From: Parabacteroides chongii
Lineage (GTDB): Bacteria; Bacteroidota; Bacteroidia; Bacteroidales; Tannerellaceae
DNA: 64,000 nt
Direction of reading: 5' to 3'
Assembly (NCBI RefSeq): GCF_029581355.1
Contig: NZ_CP120849.1
Span: 1,520,501 to 1,584,500, forward strand
Position 1 is the stretch's first letter. The number at the start of each line of letters is the position of its first letter. A program made the position numbers and the translations under genes. Below, one piece after another: positions 17,396 to 27,999 of this stretch. The notes under the pieces were generated by a model. That model saw nothing but the letters and a program-made list of their open reading frames with translations. It ran no database searches and was not told the origin of the DNA.

Positions 17396-20232
17396 CAGAT
17401 TACGATATTAACGATCTTACCTGGAACGACAATGATCTTTTTAGGAGTCTTGCCTTCCGTCCACTTAGCAGAGCTTTCATGACTAAGAGCGGCTTTTTCA
17501 ACCTCTTCACGGGGCATGTCAGCCGGAAGCTCCATACTGAAACGGGCTTTTCCGTTGAATGAGATAGCGTAAGTAACTGAATTTTCTTTCAGGTACTCTT
17601 CGTTGTGCTGAGGCCATTGAGCATCGCAGACCGTAGTCGTATGACCACATTCATGCCATAACTCTTCTGCAGTATGAGGTGCGAACGGAGCCAACAGGAT
17701 AACCAGTTGCTCTAGGATAGCACGCTTATTACATTTCAGGCTGCCTAATTCGTTAATACAGATCATGAAAGCACTGATAGAAGTATTGTAAGAGAAATGC
17801 TCGATATCGAATGTTACTTTCTTGATCAGTTTATGTAATGATTTTAATTCCTCAGCTGTAGGTTCAGCGTCTGTGATCTGCAAACTTTCAGTGTTACCAT
17901 AGAACAAAGCCCACAGTTTCTTCAGGAAGCGATGAACACCGTCGATACCATTTGTATCCCAGGGTTTAGATTGTTCCAACGGGCCTAAGAACATTTCATA
18001 CAGACGTAAAGTGTCTGCACCGTATTTGTCTACGATCATATCCGGATTTACTACGTTGAACATCGATTTAGACATCTTTTCAACAGCCCATCCGCAGATA
18101 TATTTACCGTCTTCCAGTATAAATTCTGCATTATGATATTCCGGACGCCAGTTTTTGAAAGCTTCGATATCCAGTATATCATTGGATACGATGTTAACGT
18201 CTACGTGAATAGGAGTTACTTCATACTGGTCTTTCAGGTTCAGGGATACGAATGTATTTGTATCTTTGATACGGTACACGAAGTTTGAACGTCCCTGGAT
18301 CATACCTTGGTTGATCAGCTTGCGGAACGGTTCGTCTTCGCAGATTGTTCCCATATCATACAGGAATTTATTCCAGAAGCGACTGTAAATGAGGTGACCG
18401 GTAGCATGTTCCGTTCCACCGATATACAGGTCTACATTACGCCAGTATTCATTCACTTGTTTATCTACTAGGCCTTCATTATTATGAGGATCCATGTAAC
18501 GCAGATAATAAGCGGAAGAACCGGCAAAGCCAGGCATAGTACAAAGTTCCAGCGGGAAGATTGTTTTATTGTCTATTTTGGATGTTTCTACAACCTTTTT
18601 GTTTACAGAATCCCAAGCCCATTTAGTTGCATGTCCCAATGGAGGTTCGCCTGTGGCTGTCGGCAGGAATTTATCCACTTCCGGCAGTTGTAACGGTAAT
18701 GCTTCGAATGGTAACATCTGAGGCATTCCGTCGGCATCGTAATAAACAGGGAACGGTTCTCCCCAATAACGTTGGCGACTGAAGATGGCATCGCGCAGAC
18801 GATAGTTAATCTTTACACGTCCCAGTTGATGTTCGGATACATATTTTTTGGTAGCAGCGATTGCTTCTTTTACAGTCAAGCCGTTTAATGACAAGTCGCA
18901 ATAAGGAGTTACATCCGGTCTCGGTGAATTGCAGACAATACCTTCTTTGGCATCGAAGCTTTCTTCGCTTATATCGCAGCCTTCGATCAACGGAATGATA
19001 GGCAGGTTGAAATGTTTTGCAAATGCATAGTCGCGACTATCGTGTGCCGGAACTGCCATGATAGCACCTGTTCCATAGCCGGCCAATACATAGTCGCTAA
19101 TCCAAACGGGTACTGCATCACCCGTGAACGGATTGATAGCATACGAACCACTGAATACACCGGTTACAGAACGATCGGCAATACGTTCACGTTCCGTACG
19201 TTTCTTGGTACGATCCAGATAAGCATCTACTTCCTGCTTTTGTTCAGCTGTCGTCAACTGAGCAACCAGTTCGCTTTCGGGAGCCAATACCATGAAAGTT
19301 ACACCGAACATAGTATCTGCACGGGTTGTAAAGATGGTAAATTCTATATCACTATCTTTCACTTTGAATTGGATTTCGGCACCTTCGCTACGACCTATCC
19401 AGTTACGCTGTGTTTCTTTCAGTGAATCCGTCCAGTCGATCGTATCCAGTCCGTCCAGCAAACGTTGTGCATAAGCAGATACACGCAAACACCATTGGCG
19501 CATCATTTTCTGTTCAACAGGGAAACCACCGCGTTCGGAAACACCGTTCACGACTTCATCGTTAGCCAGTACGGTTCCCAATTCGGAACACCAGTTAACC
19601 ATTGTATCACCCAGGTAAGCGATACGGTAGTTCAGCAATATAGCTTGTTTTTCTTTATCGCTTTTAGATTTCCATTCTTCAGCGGTAAATTGCATTTCTT
19701 CACCACAAGCAACATTCAGGCCTTCCGTACCTACTGTTTCAAATGCTTCGACCAGACTTTCGATAGGTAATGCTTTCTTTTCGTCGTTACAGTAATAACT
19801 GTTGAACATTTTAATAAATGCCCATTGTGTCCAGTGATAATATTCCTTATCACATGTACGGATTTCACGGCTCCAGTCGTAGCTGAAACCTATTTTGTCC
19901 ATTTGCTCGCGATAACGGGCAATGTTTTGTTTGGTTGTTACTTCGGGATGTTGTCCGGTTTGGATAGCATATTGTTCTGCAGGCAGACCGTAAGCATCAT
20001 ATCCCATTGGGTGTAATACGTTAAATCCCTGTAACCGTTTGAAACGGGAATAAATATCAGAAGCGATATAACCGAGCGGATGTCCAACATGTAGTCCTGC
20101 ACCGGATGGGTAAGGGAACATATCCAACACGTAGTATTTGGGTTTATCTTTGTTTTCTTTCACTTTATAAACCCCGTTGGCAATCCAGTATTCTTGCCAT
20201 TTTTTCTCGATTTCTCTGAAATTGTACTCCAT
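17395..20232 (-). CDS. leuS: Leucyl-tRNA synthetase
   Basis: The 945-residue class I synthetase attaches leucine to tRNA-Leu. Visible features are the HIGH-type element in [16 protein letters not shown] (residues ~42-57), a large inserted editing domain ([42 protein letters not shown]), and the KMSKS loop at about residue 717. The C-terminus (GKIVNIVI) is of the normal bacterial type. Length is at the long end, as usual in Bacteroidetes. It overlaps the downstream YitT-family gene by one base. Confidence 0.97.
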   Translation of the reverse strand: MEYNFREIEKKWQEYWIANGVYKVKENKDKPKYYVLDMFPYPSGAGLHVGHPLGYIASDIYSRFKRLQGFNVLHPMGYDAYGLPAEQYAIQTGQHPEVTTKQNIARYREQMDKIGFSYDWSREIRTCDKEYYHWTQWAFIKMFNSYYCNDEKKALPIESLVEAFETVGTEGLNVACGEEMQFTAEEWKSKSDKEKQAILLNYRIAYLGDTMVNWCSELGTVLANDEVVNGVSERGGFPVEQKMMRQWCLRVSAYAQRLLDGLDTIDWTDSLKETQRNWIGRSEGAEIQFKVKDSDIEFTIFTTRADTMFGVTFMVLAPESELVAQLTTAEQKQEVDAYLDRTKKRTERERIADRSVTGVFSGSYAINPFTGDAVPVWISDYVLAGYGTGAIMAVPAHDSRDYAFAKHFNLPIIPLIEGCDISEESFDAKEGIVCNSPRPDVTPYCDLSLNGLTVKEAIAATKKYVSEHQLGRVKINYRLRDAIFSRQRYWGEPFPVYYDADGMPQMLPFEALPLQLPEVDKFLPTATGEPPLGHATKWAWDSVNKKVVETSKIDNKTIFPLELCTMPGFAGSSAYYLRYMDPHNNEGLVDKQVNEYWRNVDLYIGGTEHATGHLIYSRFWNKFLYDMGTICEDEPFRKLINQGMIQGRSNFVYRIKDTNTFVSLNLKDQYEVTPIHVDVNIVSNDILDIEAFKNWRPEYHNAEFILEDGKYICGWAVEKMSKSMFNVVNPDMIVDKYGADTLRLYEMFLGPLEQSKPWDTNGIDGVHRFLKKLWALFYGNTESLQITDAEPTAEELKSLHKLIKKVTFDIEHFSYNTSISAFMICINELGSLKCNKRAILEQLVILLAPFAPHTAEELWHECGHTTTVCDAQWPQHNEEYLKENSVTYAISFNGKARFSMELPADMPREEVEKAALSHESSAKWTEGKTPKKIIVVPGKIVNIVI

Positions 20233-20271
20233 AATATCTAATCGTTTTTTATCGTTTTCAGTTTAAAGCCA

Positions 20272-20279
20272 CAAAGTTA
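20272..20279 (-). promoter_or_regulatory. -7 promoter box for leuS
   Basis: Reads TAACTTTG on the minus strand, matching TAnnTTTG, 39 bases upstream of the leuS ATG. No clear -33 box. Confidence 0.45.
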
Positions 20280-20295
20280 GTCAATTTATTTTGTT

Positions 20296-20859
20296 TTACT
20301 TCACATAACCTATTTTCGGTCTGGAGTTACCAGGCTTTTCTTTATTTTTAGAGGCAAGTTCTGCCAGGGCAAGATAGATATCGTCAAAATGTTGCTCATA
20401 GTTTTCATGATCTTTACTGAGACTTTCAATGTCTTCCTGAAGAAATTTGACTTGCTGCTCCAGTTCTGATAGCTTCTTATTAGTAGACAGTTTATCACAA
20501 TTTGAGATAAACTGTTTTCTCATTTGAACAAAGGCACGCATGATGTTAATATTTACTTCAATAGCAATGTCACTATTAAGTATTCCGGAAAGCATGGCAA
20601 GTCCGGGTTCAGAAAAAGCGTAAGGAAGTAGTCTCCTTCCACCTCTACCATTTTTTGGTATCACAAATTGTGATACCAAAGAAAATTCTTCTTCATTAAG
20701 TTGGAACATGAAATCTGGAGGAAAACGTTTTATATTACGTTTGACAGACTGATTAAGTATTCTGGTTTCTACTTGATAAAGTTCAGCTAAGTCAAAATCC
20801 AACATGACTTGTATACCTCTGATCTCATAAATCTTGTTTTGTATTACCTGTAAATTCAT
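20296..20859 (-). CDS. ORF6N domain protein
   Basis: A 187-residue protein with an ORF6N domain in residues ~5-95: IYEIRGIQVMLDFDLAELYQVETRILNQSVKRN, then RFPPDFMFQLNEEE and LPYAFSEPGLAMLSGILNSD. This DNA-binding-like domain was first named in phage proteins but is common in Bacteroidales chromosomes. The C-terminal part (ELEQQVKFLQEDIESLSKDHENYEQ) is a predicted coiled coil. Its role is unknown; regulator or phage remnant are both possible, and no other phage genes are nearby. Confidence 0.85.
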   Translation of the reverse strand: MNLQVIQNKIYEIRGIQVMLDFDLAELYQVETRILNQSVKRNIKRFPPDFMFQLNEEEFSLVSQFVIPKNGRGGRRLLPYAFSEPGLAMLSGILNSDIAIEVNINIMRAFVQMRKQFISNCDKLSTNKKLSELEQQVKFLQEDIESLSKDHENYEQHFDDIYLALAELASKNKEKPGNSRPKIGYVK

Positions 20860-21098
20860 AGTTTATAAATTTTGGTGATTAATAAGTGGCTAAATGTATG
20901 AATAATATTTATTTGTCAGAAGATTTCGATATACTTATTTTAATGATCTATGCATTCTCACTCAAATAAAGTGGCAAGTGAAACTATTTTTCTCCTTTCT
21001 TTGTTATAAGAACATCTTTATTAATGAATTAAGTAAAAACGCCATTAATGCCCTTCAACCAAACCTCTGATAAGCGCAAACTAAGTTTAAACTAAAAA

Positions 21099-22934
21099 AT
21101 GACGAGTATGAGAAGATGTACTTTTATTTTCTTTATTGCCTTGTTGACAATGTCGATAAGTGCTGCACCTATTGATGTAAAACAGGCAAAGAGCGTAGCC
21201 CTCAGTTTCCTGAAAAGTAATTCTCCGCAGACAAAAGCTTCGGAGTCGGGAGTAACACTGGTCTGGTCGGATGCCGGAGCGGCTACCAAATCAGCCGGTT
21301 CCGTACAGGATGCTACCTTTTACGTATTTAACCGTGAAGATGCCGACGGCTTTGTCGTTGTGGCCGGTGATGATGCCGTATATCCTATTCTAGGTTATGG
21401 TATGCAGCAACTGTTTGAAAAAGACTCCATGCCGTCCAACCTGCGTGGATGGTTTGAAAGTTACCAGCGTCAAATCAACTGGATACGTGAAAATAAACCG
21501 GAGATTTCGAAGGATGTCACAGCCGCTTGGAACGAAGTTCGTCAGGGCAAGATGCAGTTGAAATCGACCGGAACGTTGTTAACAACTGTCCTTTGGGATC
21601 AGATGACACCTTATAATAACTTGTGCCCGGTAGTAAACAGCCAGCGTACGCCGACCGGATGTGTTGCCACCTCGACGGCTATCGCCATGCAATATCATAA
21701 ATGGCCGGACGTAGGACAGGGGAGTCATTCTTATACTTCGCAGACTTATAATCTGTCTCTTTCCGCTACTTTCGACACTCCATACCAGTGGGATAACATG
21801 CCTTCTACCTACACGGCAGGGCAATATACTACTAAGCAGGCCCAAAACGTAGCCACCCTGATGTACGATTGCGGTGTTTTCTCAGAAATGAATTATGCTC
21901 CCGGTAACAGCGGTGCCTTAACATTGACAGCAGCCCAGGGGCTTGTCAATTATATGAAATACGATAAATCTCTCCATGTCCTGCAACGCGATAATTATCA
22001 GAAAGACGAATGGGAAGCTATTATCAAAGGTGAACTGGATGATAACCGTCCTGTTATCTATGGTGGTGAGAATGATCAGAAAGAAGGTCATCAATTTATC
22101 ATCGACGGTTACAACGATGCTGATTATTATCATGTGAACTGGGGATGGAGCGGACTGGCTAACGGGTATTACCTGTTATCTGTCCTCGAACCCGAAGTGC
22201 AGGGAACTGGTGGTAATAGCGGAGGTGGTTTCTCGCTTGGTCAGGATGCCATTATCAGTATGAAAAAGCCGGTGGAAGGTTCTACCTATCAGGATGTATT
22301 AGCCTTTTTCTATGGGGAAAATCAGGGAACAGTCTTTGCCGGCCTTGAAGCCACCACAGAAGATTTTGAGGAAAATCAGCTTTTCGGTGTTCAGTATGGT
22401 TATGTAGGCAATATGAGTATCCGTGATTTTTCAGGTAACCTGGTTGTCGCTCTTGTAGACAAAAACGGGAATACAAAAGAATTTATCTCCAGTGAAGAGC
22501 CTGTTACTATCCAGATCGAACGTGGAGTAGGACAGGAAGTTCCTTGTACGATCACAAAAACGATTGCTCCCGGTGACCGTATCCGTTTGTTATATAAAAG
22601 TAGCGATGGAAGTGAATGGAAATGGGTAAGAGGCAATAACAATACGACCGGTGAAATCGTGGTAGCTGCCGATCCTTCTACTTCAACGGAAAATATAACA
22701 GCCGAAACAGGTGTTTCCGTTTCTTATGACGTAGCCGGAACGGTTCAGATAACTGCCCCTATTGCAATTAAAGAAGTGGTCTTGTATGATATGAACGGAC
22801 GATTGATGAAAAAACAATCAGCCGGTAATAATACTCAATTATCACTTTCTTATGATAGCTATCCGGCCGGAGTTTATGTATTGGAAGTTATGACTGTGGA
22901 AGGACGAAGTAGCCATAAACTGGTAAAGAAATAA
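21099..22934 (+). CDS. C10 family cysteine protease (streptopain-like) with C-terminal sorting domain
   Basis: A 611-residue secreted protease; a second ATG at 21108 (MRRCTFIFFIALLTMSISAA) gives a tidier signal peptide. After an inhibitory Spi-type propeptide (residues ~20-150) the peptidase domain carries the catalytic Cys188 in TPTGCVATSTAIAMQYHKWP and His345 in DYYHVNWGWSG, as in SpeB and interpain. The C-terminal ~75 residues (ITAPIAIKEVVLYDMNGRLM ... YPAGVYVLEV) resemble a T9SS type A sorting domain. Cargo of the PorZ-containing export system is a reasonable inference. Confidence 0.9.
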   Translation: MTSMRRCTFIFFIALLTMSISAAPIDVKQAKSVALSFLKSNSPQTKASESGVTLVWSDAGAATKSAGSVQDATFYVFNREDADGFVVVAGDDAVYPILGYGMQQLFEKDSMPSNLRGWFESYQRQINWIRENKPEISKDVTAAWNEVRQGKMQLKSTGTLLTTVLWDQMTPYNNLCPVVNSQRTPTGCVATSTAIAMQYHKWPDVGQGSHSYTSQTYNLSLSATFDTPYQWDNMPSTYTAGQYTTKQAQNVATLMYDCGVFSEMNYAPGNSGALTLTAAQGLVNYMKYDKSLHVLQRDNYQKDEWEAIIKGELDDNRPVIYGGENDQKEGHQFIIDGYNDADYYHVNWGWSGLANGYYLLSVLEPEVQGTGGNSGGGFSLGQDAIISMKKPVEGSTYQDVLAFFYGENQGTVFAGLEATTEDFEENQLFGVQYGYVGNMSIRDFSGNLVVALVDKNGNTKEFISSEEPVTIQIERGVGQEVPCTITKTIAPGDRIRLLYKSSDGSEWKWVRGNNNTTGEIVVAADPSTSTENITAETGVSVSYDVAGTVQITAPIAIKEVVLYDMNGRLMKKQSAGNNTQLSLSYDSYPAGVYVLEVMTVEGRSSHKLVKK

Positions 22935-22949
22935 TTAGGTATTATAAAT

Positions 22950-22993
22950 AAAAGCAGGCTGGATTATTTTATTAATTAATCCAGCCTGCTTTT
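22950..22993. terminator. Bidirectional terminator after C10 protease
   Basis: AAAAGCAGGCTGGATTA (22950-22966) pairs perfectly with 22977-22993 (17 bp, 10-base loop). It lies between the convergent protease and sulfatase genes and has T-rich ends in both directions. Confidence 0.85.
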
Positions 22994-23036
22994 ATATTTA
23001 TCTTCGATCATATCGTTGAAGCCAACGATATGGTTT

Positions 23037-24476
23037 TTACTTTTTCAGCAATGGCCAGTTCGGATCTTCAATATGTTCGCGTACCATGATCTCTTTCAGC
23101 TCGGCCACCTTTTCCGGATATTTATCCAACAGGTTGTATTTTTCCGAAGGATCGGCTGCTAAGTTATAAAGTTCATAATACGGTTTATCTCCACGGATAT
23201 TCATGTGTACCAGTTTCCATGAACCCTGGCGTACAGCCTGACGGCCATTCATTTCCTGAAATTCGAAATACAGAAATTCATGTTCCTTCTGTCCTTTGCG
23301 GTTTTGCAACAGCGGCAGCATGCTTACGCCGTCCATTTCTTTCTGTTTTGCTTTCGGATGGATGATCTCTTCGAAAGTAGGCAATACATCCCAAAAAGAA
23401 CACATGAAATTTGTTTCTGTTCCCGATTGTATATGTCCCGGCCAGGAGATGATCATCGGCACACGGATACCGCCTTCATACAGGTCACGTTTGTAACCAC
23501 GGTAGATGCCATTGCTGTTGAAGAAATCAGGATCGGCGCCACCTTCCATGTGAGGGCCGTTATCGCTGGCGAATATAATGATCGTGTTATCGTATAATCC
23601 TTTGTCTTTCAGTTTCTGTACGATCTGTCCCACATATACGTCCAGGCGATAGATCATCGCTGCGAATGTAGCATGCGGATAAAGCTGTGTGCAGTAACCC
23701 CCTTTACGGAATCCCGGATTGCCCGGTTCTGTTCCTTTATAAGCTTTTTCCGGATACATACCACGGAACTTTTTGATGATGCTGTCTTCCGGCACGATCA
23801 GTTCGGCGTGAGGTAAAATAGTCGGATACCACATGAAGAACGGTTCGTCTTCTTTTAAATTATCCAGGTAATCGAGTGCTTTGGAGTGGATCAGGTCTTG
23901 TGAATAGGTTCCTTTTCCATATTCAACATCCAATACGTTATCTTTCAGTTCGACACGTTGATCGTTATCCCACAGATGGTCAGGATAATAGCTGTGAGCC
24001 AATAGCTGGCAGTTATATCCGAAGAATGTTTCGCAACCCTGGTTTTTAGGATCACCGGTAGTGCCAATGTAACCTAATCCCCATTTACCGAAGGCAGAAG
24101 TCTTGTATCCTGCATCCTGCATGACATGGAAGATAGTACGTGCATCGGCGGGCAATGGGAATTGTCCTTCCGGGTCTAATTCCTTGTTTCCACGGATGGG
24201 AGTATGTCCGCTGTGCGTACCTGTCAACAGGCAGGAGCGGGAAGGGGCACTGACAGTTGTTCCTGAGTAACACTGGGTGAAACGCATACCGTTTTGTGCC
24301 AGTTGGTCGATGTTGGGAGTGCTGAACTTTTCCTGTCCGTAACAACTCAAATCGCCGTATCCCAGGTCATCTGCCAGGATGAATACGACATTCGGTTTTT
24401 TGTCTTTGTTTTTCTGTGCATGCACAAAAGGGATGGCCGCAATCAGGCCGGAAGCGAGTAAAATAGTTTTTTTCAT
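23037..24476 (-). CDS. Secreted serine-type sulfatase (arylsulfatase family)
   Basis: I start at the ATG at 24476, which gives a signal peptide (MKKTILLASGLIAAIPFVHAQ); an upstream ATG adds 25 unlikely residues. The sulfatase motif is Ser76-Ala-Pro-Ser-Arg80 within TVSAPSRSCLLTGTHSGHTP, so the formylglycine would come from serine and need an anaerobic sulfatase-maturing enzyme. Metal ligands appear in NVVFILADDLGYGDLSCYG and IFASDNGPHMEGGAD. The enzyme would hydrolyse sulfate esters of host or plant glycans in the periplasm. No maturase gene is in the window. Length (479 aa) is normal. Confidence 0.92.
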   Translation of the reverse strand: MKKTILLASGLIAAIPFVHAQKNKDKKPNVVFILADDLGYGDLSCYGQEKFSTPNIDQLAQNGMRFTQCYSGTTVSAPSRSCLLTGTHSGHTPIRGNKELDPEGQFPLPADARTIFHVMQDAGYKTSAFGKWGLGYIGTTGDPKNQGCETFFGYNCQLLAHSYYPDHLWDNDQRVELKDNVLDVEYGKGTYSQDLIHSKALDYLDNLKEDEPFFMWYPTILPHAELIVPEDSIIKKFRGMYPEKAYKGTEPGNPGFRKGGYCTQLYPHATFAAMIYRLDVYVGQIVQKLKDKGLYDNTIIIFASDNGPHMEGGADPDFFNSNGIYRGYKRDLYEGGIRVPMIISWPGHIQSGTETNFMCSFWDVLPTFEEIIHPKAKQKEMDGVSMLPLLQNRKGQKEHEFLYFEFQEMNGRQAVRQGSWKLVHMNIRGDKPYYELYNLAADPSEKYNLLDKYPEKVAELKEIMVREHIEDPNWPLLKK

Positions 24477-24508
24477 GAATCTAAGATGTTTCTTGTCAGA
24501 CATGTTGG

Positions 24509-24516
24509 CAAAGTTA
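24509..24516 (-). promoter_or_regulatory. -7 promoter box for sulfatase
   Basis: Reads TAACTTTG on the minus strand (TAnnTTTG), 32 bases upstream of the chosen ATG. Confidence 0.4.
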
Positions 24517-24645
24517 TATTTTTTTTCTGAAATAAATAGAGAAGGGGACACGTTTCAAATATTACTTTGACGTATCCCCTCTGACTAGTAAACTCTATCG
24601 GTTTTGGCTATTTTTTTATCCCTTTGACTAAGGAAGCATTATTTA

Positions 24646-27324
24646 CTAAATAATTACTTTAAACTGTTCATTATTAATACGAATTATGTAGAATCCTTCC
24701 GGTAGTGGGATGGTTACCGTTTCGTCTGTTATAACAGGTTGCTTCTTTTGCAGTTTGCCCTCAACCGTATAGATGTACAGTTGTCCGGTGGTTGCAGATA
24801 TAATATGCAGACATCCTCCCTCCGTCCATACTTTCGATTGGTCGGTTTTAATCGTTTCATTAGCTACCGGGTCGGGGTTCTTAACGATATTATCTATATA
24901 GATTTCAACCGGCTGGCGAATGTATTTTATTATATATGCTCCGTCGCTATTTCGGGGAGTGATGGTTTCACCGCGATCGGTGGTTACAACAGGTTCGGAC
25001 AGATCATATTCTTTATCAAGCGTAAGATAGAAACGGAAACTACTCCATGCCTCCACTTCATAAATACCGGCTATCGGATCGGTTGTTGCACCTTCCACTT
25101 GTGGTAATGTAACCGAATGGAAAACCGTGGGCGTAGGATCTGGATCAGGTATTACAGGGTCGGGATCGGGTGGAGTCGGTTTGACATCGAAAGAGGCACT
25201 GATTTTAACATCACCAGTTACAGTATAAGTATCGCCGGATTTAAAAGGGTTATCGTTTACATTGAGACTGGTCAGTTCATACCCATCGTTAGGTGTTGCG
25301 GAAATGATTAATTCGGTTCCTCCGGCAACAGGTGCACCGGATTGTATGAAATTTTCGGTAGAAGAGGATACAGTTATCGTACCGTTCTGTGGCGTATCAT
25401 ACTTGACGGTAAAAGTAAGAAAGTCGGACTTCGGAATGTTCGGTTGTACTGGTTTACCTGCAGAATTTTCACCAAATACTTTTAATATTGGCAGATTTAT
25501 ACCGTCAGGGTCGAACGACCAGACATCCGTGTCGTCCCATCCGTCAAAGGCGTTTCCGTTACCTTGTGTGAAATTAGTGGAAGTAAGGTCGTCACCGTCT
25601 TTGCCGGAGGCTTCATCCGTCCAATCTCCGGGGATAAGAGGACTGGCAAAATTCGAGGTGAGCGTACCCTGTTTATCTGCTGTTATGCGACCCAAGGATA
25701 CTTCGGGAGAGGCTTTCAGAGAAAGTTTGTCTTTAGCAATTTCGCTTATTCCCTCTATGTTTAGTGCAACGCAATGGGTTATACTTCCAGCATCACTCCG
25801 GTTTAGGCCGGCGATACCTCCTGCTGCGTAATTTGAACTTATTTTGCCTGTAGCATAACAGTTTTGGATGGATGTTCCTTGGTAACTGCTATATTTGAGA
25901 CCCACTCCGACAATCCCTCCGGCAAAAGAGTCTTCCTCTTCTTCGCTTTCTGCTACTACATTTGCCGTCGAAGAACAATTTTTGATGATTTCTGATCCAG
26001 CATATGCGGCAATTCCTCCGGCATAATTTCCCGTTATATTTCCGGATGTATAGCATTCTTCAATAGAGCCAAAACCTATATAGCCAGCTATGCCACCAAC
26101 TACGGGAGCAGTAATGTCACCTGAACTCCAGCATTTTGATATAGTAAAAAGAGAAGTGGTATATTCATATCCGACAATTCCTCCGGCAGCCTCTGAAGCA
26201 GTAACAGAAGCCCAATTATAACATTCTGTAACTTTTCCTCCATATTTATTGTGTCCTACGATACCCCCAGCCTGACCTTCAGTTTCTTTTGTAGAGATAA
26301 CACCTTTGACCCAGCACTTTTCTATAGTCCCTTCTGAAAAATCTCCTACAATGCCTCCGGCATAAGCACCTGCAGATATATTTACACAGGCGGTACATTG
26401 GGATATTGTACTGGCTTTAGACTCAAGACCAACAGGTGATAAATCGCTTGTACCGGTAATTCCTCCGGCATAACTGTTAGGAGAAGCATCCTTTCGTTCA
26501 TCGACTGCCATAACAGAACCCGAATAGTGGCAGTTTGTGAAAGATGAATGTGCATTGATTCCGGTAATACCTCCAACCATAAGGCCTGATCCACCTGTAA
26601 GAGTAGCTTTCACGTTCACAGAACTACGGCAATCAGTTATGTAGCTAGTTATTATGTGTCCGATCAAGCCACCTACGGTTAGTTGGCTAGAGAGTTTACT
26701 GTCTGCTTCGCTTGTTATATCTCCTCCTTTTACACTGCAATTTGTTATTGGGCTATCCTTAACATAACCAGCTAGTGCTCCGACATATCCTACACTAGTT
26801 GTATGCAGCCCTGCTTCTGCGATTTCAATATGCAAATTCTGTACGGAACCGTTCTCTATGTATCCGAATAAACCTGCATAATTAATATCATCAGATTCAG
26901 TTATATTAGCCAGGTTGCTTATCGTTTTATTATTGCCATCAAAATAGCCTTTGAATGGAACATCGGCACTGCAACCTATCAGTAACCACTTTTTATTATT
27001 CAAATCTATATCCTCTGTTAGCTGGAAATACAGGTCTTGAAAGTTTGTATATTCACTTATTTTATCTCCGTTTGTCAACTCTAGTTCCTTTCCGCCGGCA
27101 TTTGTTTGTTGCGCTAGATAAGCCAGTTCTCCAGCCGTAGCTATTAGAATAGGTTGATTGACATCCAGCCCATTACCTCCTTCTTCATTAGCGATGGCTT
27201 TGGCTGCTACTCCATCCCAGGGAGTATTTTCTGCGTGAACCAACCCACAAATAAGACAGAAAAACACGAATATAGGCAGTCTCTTAATTGATAGATGTAG
27301 TGAATTATTTATTTCCATGTTCAT
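24646..27324 (-). CDS. GLUG-repeat secreted surface protein with C-terminal sorting domain (cassette 1)
   Basis: An 892-residue secreted protein. After a signal peptide it has many GLUG-type repeats (residues ~130-520), each with a core like YAGGIVG or VGGIAGY followed by cysteine-containing strands, predicting a right-handed beta-helix. Residues ~640-710 resemble a bacterial repeat domain (TVKYDTPQNGTITVSSS ... GGTELIISATPNDGYEL), followed by a Pro/Asp linker (PTPPDPDPVIPDPDPTP). The C-terminal ~155 residues match the second GLUG protein at 41782-43506 and end in a T9SS-like domain (LPEGFYIIRINNEQFKVII). Probably an adhesin or matrix protein; ligand unknown. Confidence 0.82.
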   Translation of the reverse strand: MNMEINNSLHLSIKRLPIFVFFCLICGLVHAENTPWDGVAAKAIANEEGGNGLDVNQPILIATAGELAYLAQQTNAGGKELELTNGDKISEYTNFQDLYFQLTEDIDLNNKKWLLIGCSADVPFKGYFDGNNKTISNLANITESDDINYAGLFGYIENGSVQNLHIEIAEAGLHTTSVGYVGALAGYVKDSPITNCSVKGGDITSEADSKLSSQLTVGGLIGHIITSYITDCRSSVNVKATLTGGSGLMVGGITGINAHSSFTNCHYSGSVMAVDERKDASPNSYAGGITGTSDLSPVGLESKASTISQCTACVNISAGAYAGGIVGDFSEGTIEKCWVKGVISTKETEGQAGGIVGHNKYGGKVTECYNWASVTASEAAGGIVGYEYTTSLFTISKCWSSGDITAPVVGGIAGYIGFGSIEECYTSGNITGNYAGGIAAYAGSEIIKNCSSTANVVAESEEEEDSFAGGIVGVGLKYSSYQGTSIQNCYATGKISSNYAAGGIAGLNRSDAGSITHCVALNIEGISEIAKDKLSLKASPEVSLGRITADKQGTLTSNFASPLIPGDWTDEASGKDGDDLTSTNFTQGNGNAFDGWDDTDVWSFDPDGINLPILKVFGENSAGKPVQPNIPKSDFLTFTVKYDTPQNGTITVSSSTENFIQSGAPVAGGTELIISATPNDGYELTSLNVNDNPFKSGDTYTVTGDVKISASFDVKPTPPDPDPVIPDPDPTPTVFHSVTLPQVEGATTDPIAGIYEVEAWSSFRFYLTLDKEYDLSEPVVTTDRGETITPRNSDGAYIIKYIRQPVEIYIDNIVKNPDPVANETIKTDQSKVWTEGGCLHIISATTGQLYIYTVEGKLQKKQPVITDETVTIPLPEGFYIIRINNEQFKVII

Positions 27325-27345
27325 TAATGTAATTTTTAAGTATTT

Positions 27346-27360
27346 CGACGATGATCGTCG
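27346..27360. repeat. Palindrome between the two genes of GLUG cassette 1
   Basis: CGACGATGATCGTCG: 7-base arms around a single G, placed in the 45-base gap between the small HU-like gene and the GLUG gene. It may affect mRNA processing or bind a regulator. Confidence 0.45.
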
Positions 27361-27369
27361 ATGATAAGG

Positions 27370-27627
27370 TTATTCGATTACTGGGCGATCTACGGTAGAA
27401 ACTGAGTATAATTCTTCCTTGGCTACCTCCTTTAAATCGGTATAAGCACTCAATAATTCGGATGCCGAGAATTTACTTTTTCCATTTGCTGCGATTTTAC
27501 ACAGGTCTTCAATCGATCGGTTTGCTACGTAAGTTACATTAAAAGTGAAGTCGTCTTCACGCTCTGTCAGCATGTTAGCAACAAGATTGCCGGTAATGCT
27601 GCGCTTTTTGGGTTCATTTGAGGCCAT
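27370..27627 (-). CDS. Small HU-like protein ending DRPVIE (GLUG cassette 1 partner)
   Basis: An 85-residue cytoplasmic-looking protein without signal peptide. The segment SIEDLCKIAANGKSKFSASE followed by LLSAYTDLKEVAKEEL resembles the N-terminal helical hairpin of HU/IHF-like domains found at the start of DUF4469 proteins; this is weak similarity by eye. It ends with DRPVIE, the same six residues that end the DUF4469-like protein at 40819-41580. Each gene sits just upstream of a GLUG protein, so the two loci look like related two-gene cassettes. Function unknown. The region 27628-27956 upstream holds no other gene. Confidence 0.6.
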   Translation of the reverse strand: MASNEPKKRSITGNLVANMLTEREDDFTFNVTYVANRSIEDLCKIAANGKSKFSASELLSAYTDLKEVAKEELYSVSTVDRPVIE

Positions 27628-27956
27628 AGTGAGTAGATTTTAATTTAGTTCAGTAAGAACTTTGTCTGATATGCTGATTTATAGCTACTCTCTTTTGCGA
27701 ATGCTTTTATTAATTAGGATAAATCATTTTTTTGAGGGGATGATATCATGACGGTTAATTCCCGTATTGGTACTTAATCAGTATTTTTTTATTGGCATAA
27801 ATAATATCAAATACAGTTGTATTTAGGAGAAGCATTGATTATTAAACTTAGATATAAGGTGTGGAAAGTAATATTTACTATATTTGCATCCAGTATTAAC
27901 AAAGTTCTTACTGGACTATGTTATTTTTCCTACCTTCATACTTTCGTAAAAAATTG

Positions 27957-27964
27957 TACCTTTG
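27957..27964 (+). promoter_or_regulatory. -7 promoter box for mutS
   Basis: TACCTTTG matches TAnnTTTG, 35 bases before the GTG start at 28000. A second box, TATATTTG at 27879-27886, lies farther upstream. The box inside the longer ATG-started frame supports the internal GTG as the true start. Confidence 0.5.
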
Positions 27965-27999
27965 TACGGTTTAAATTTAATGACAAAAGCATATATCCC

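Noticed and set aside
20296..20859. Prophage remnant based on the ORF6N domain
   Set aside because: No other phage genes or attachment repeats around it; ORF6N genes are common in Bacteroidales chromosomes.
27817..27999. 61-codon N-terminal extension of MutS
   Set aside because: Conserved MutS sequence begins at the GTG at 28000, and the extension overlaps two promoter boxes.
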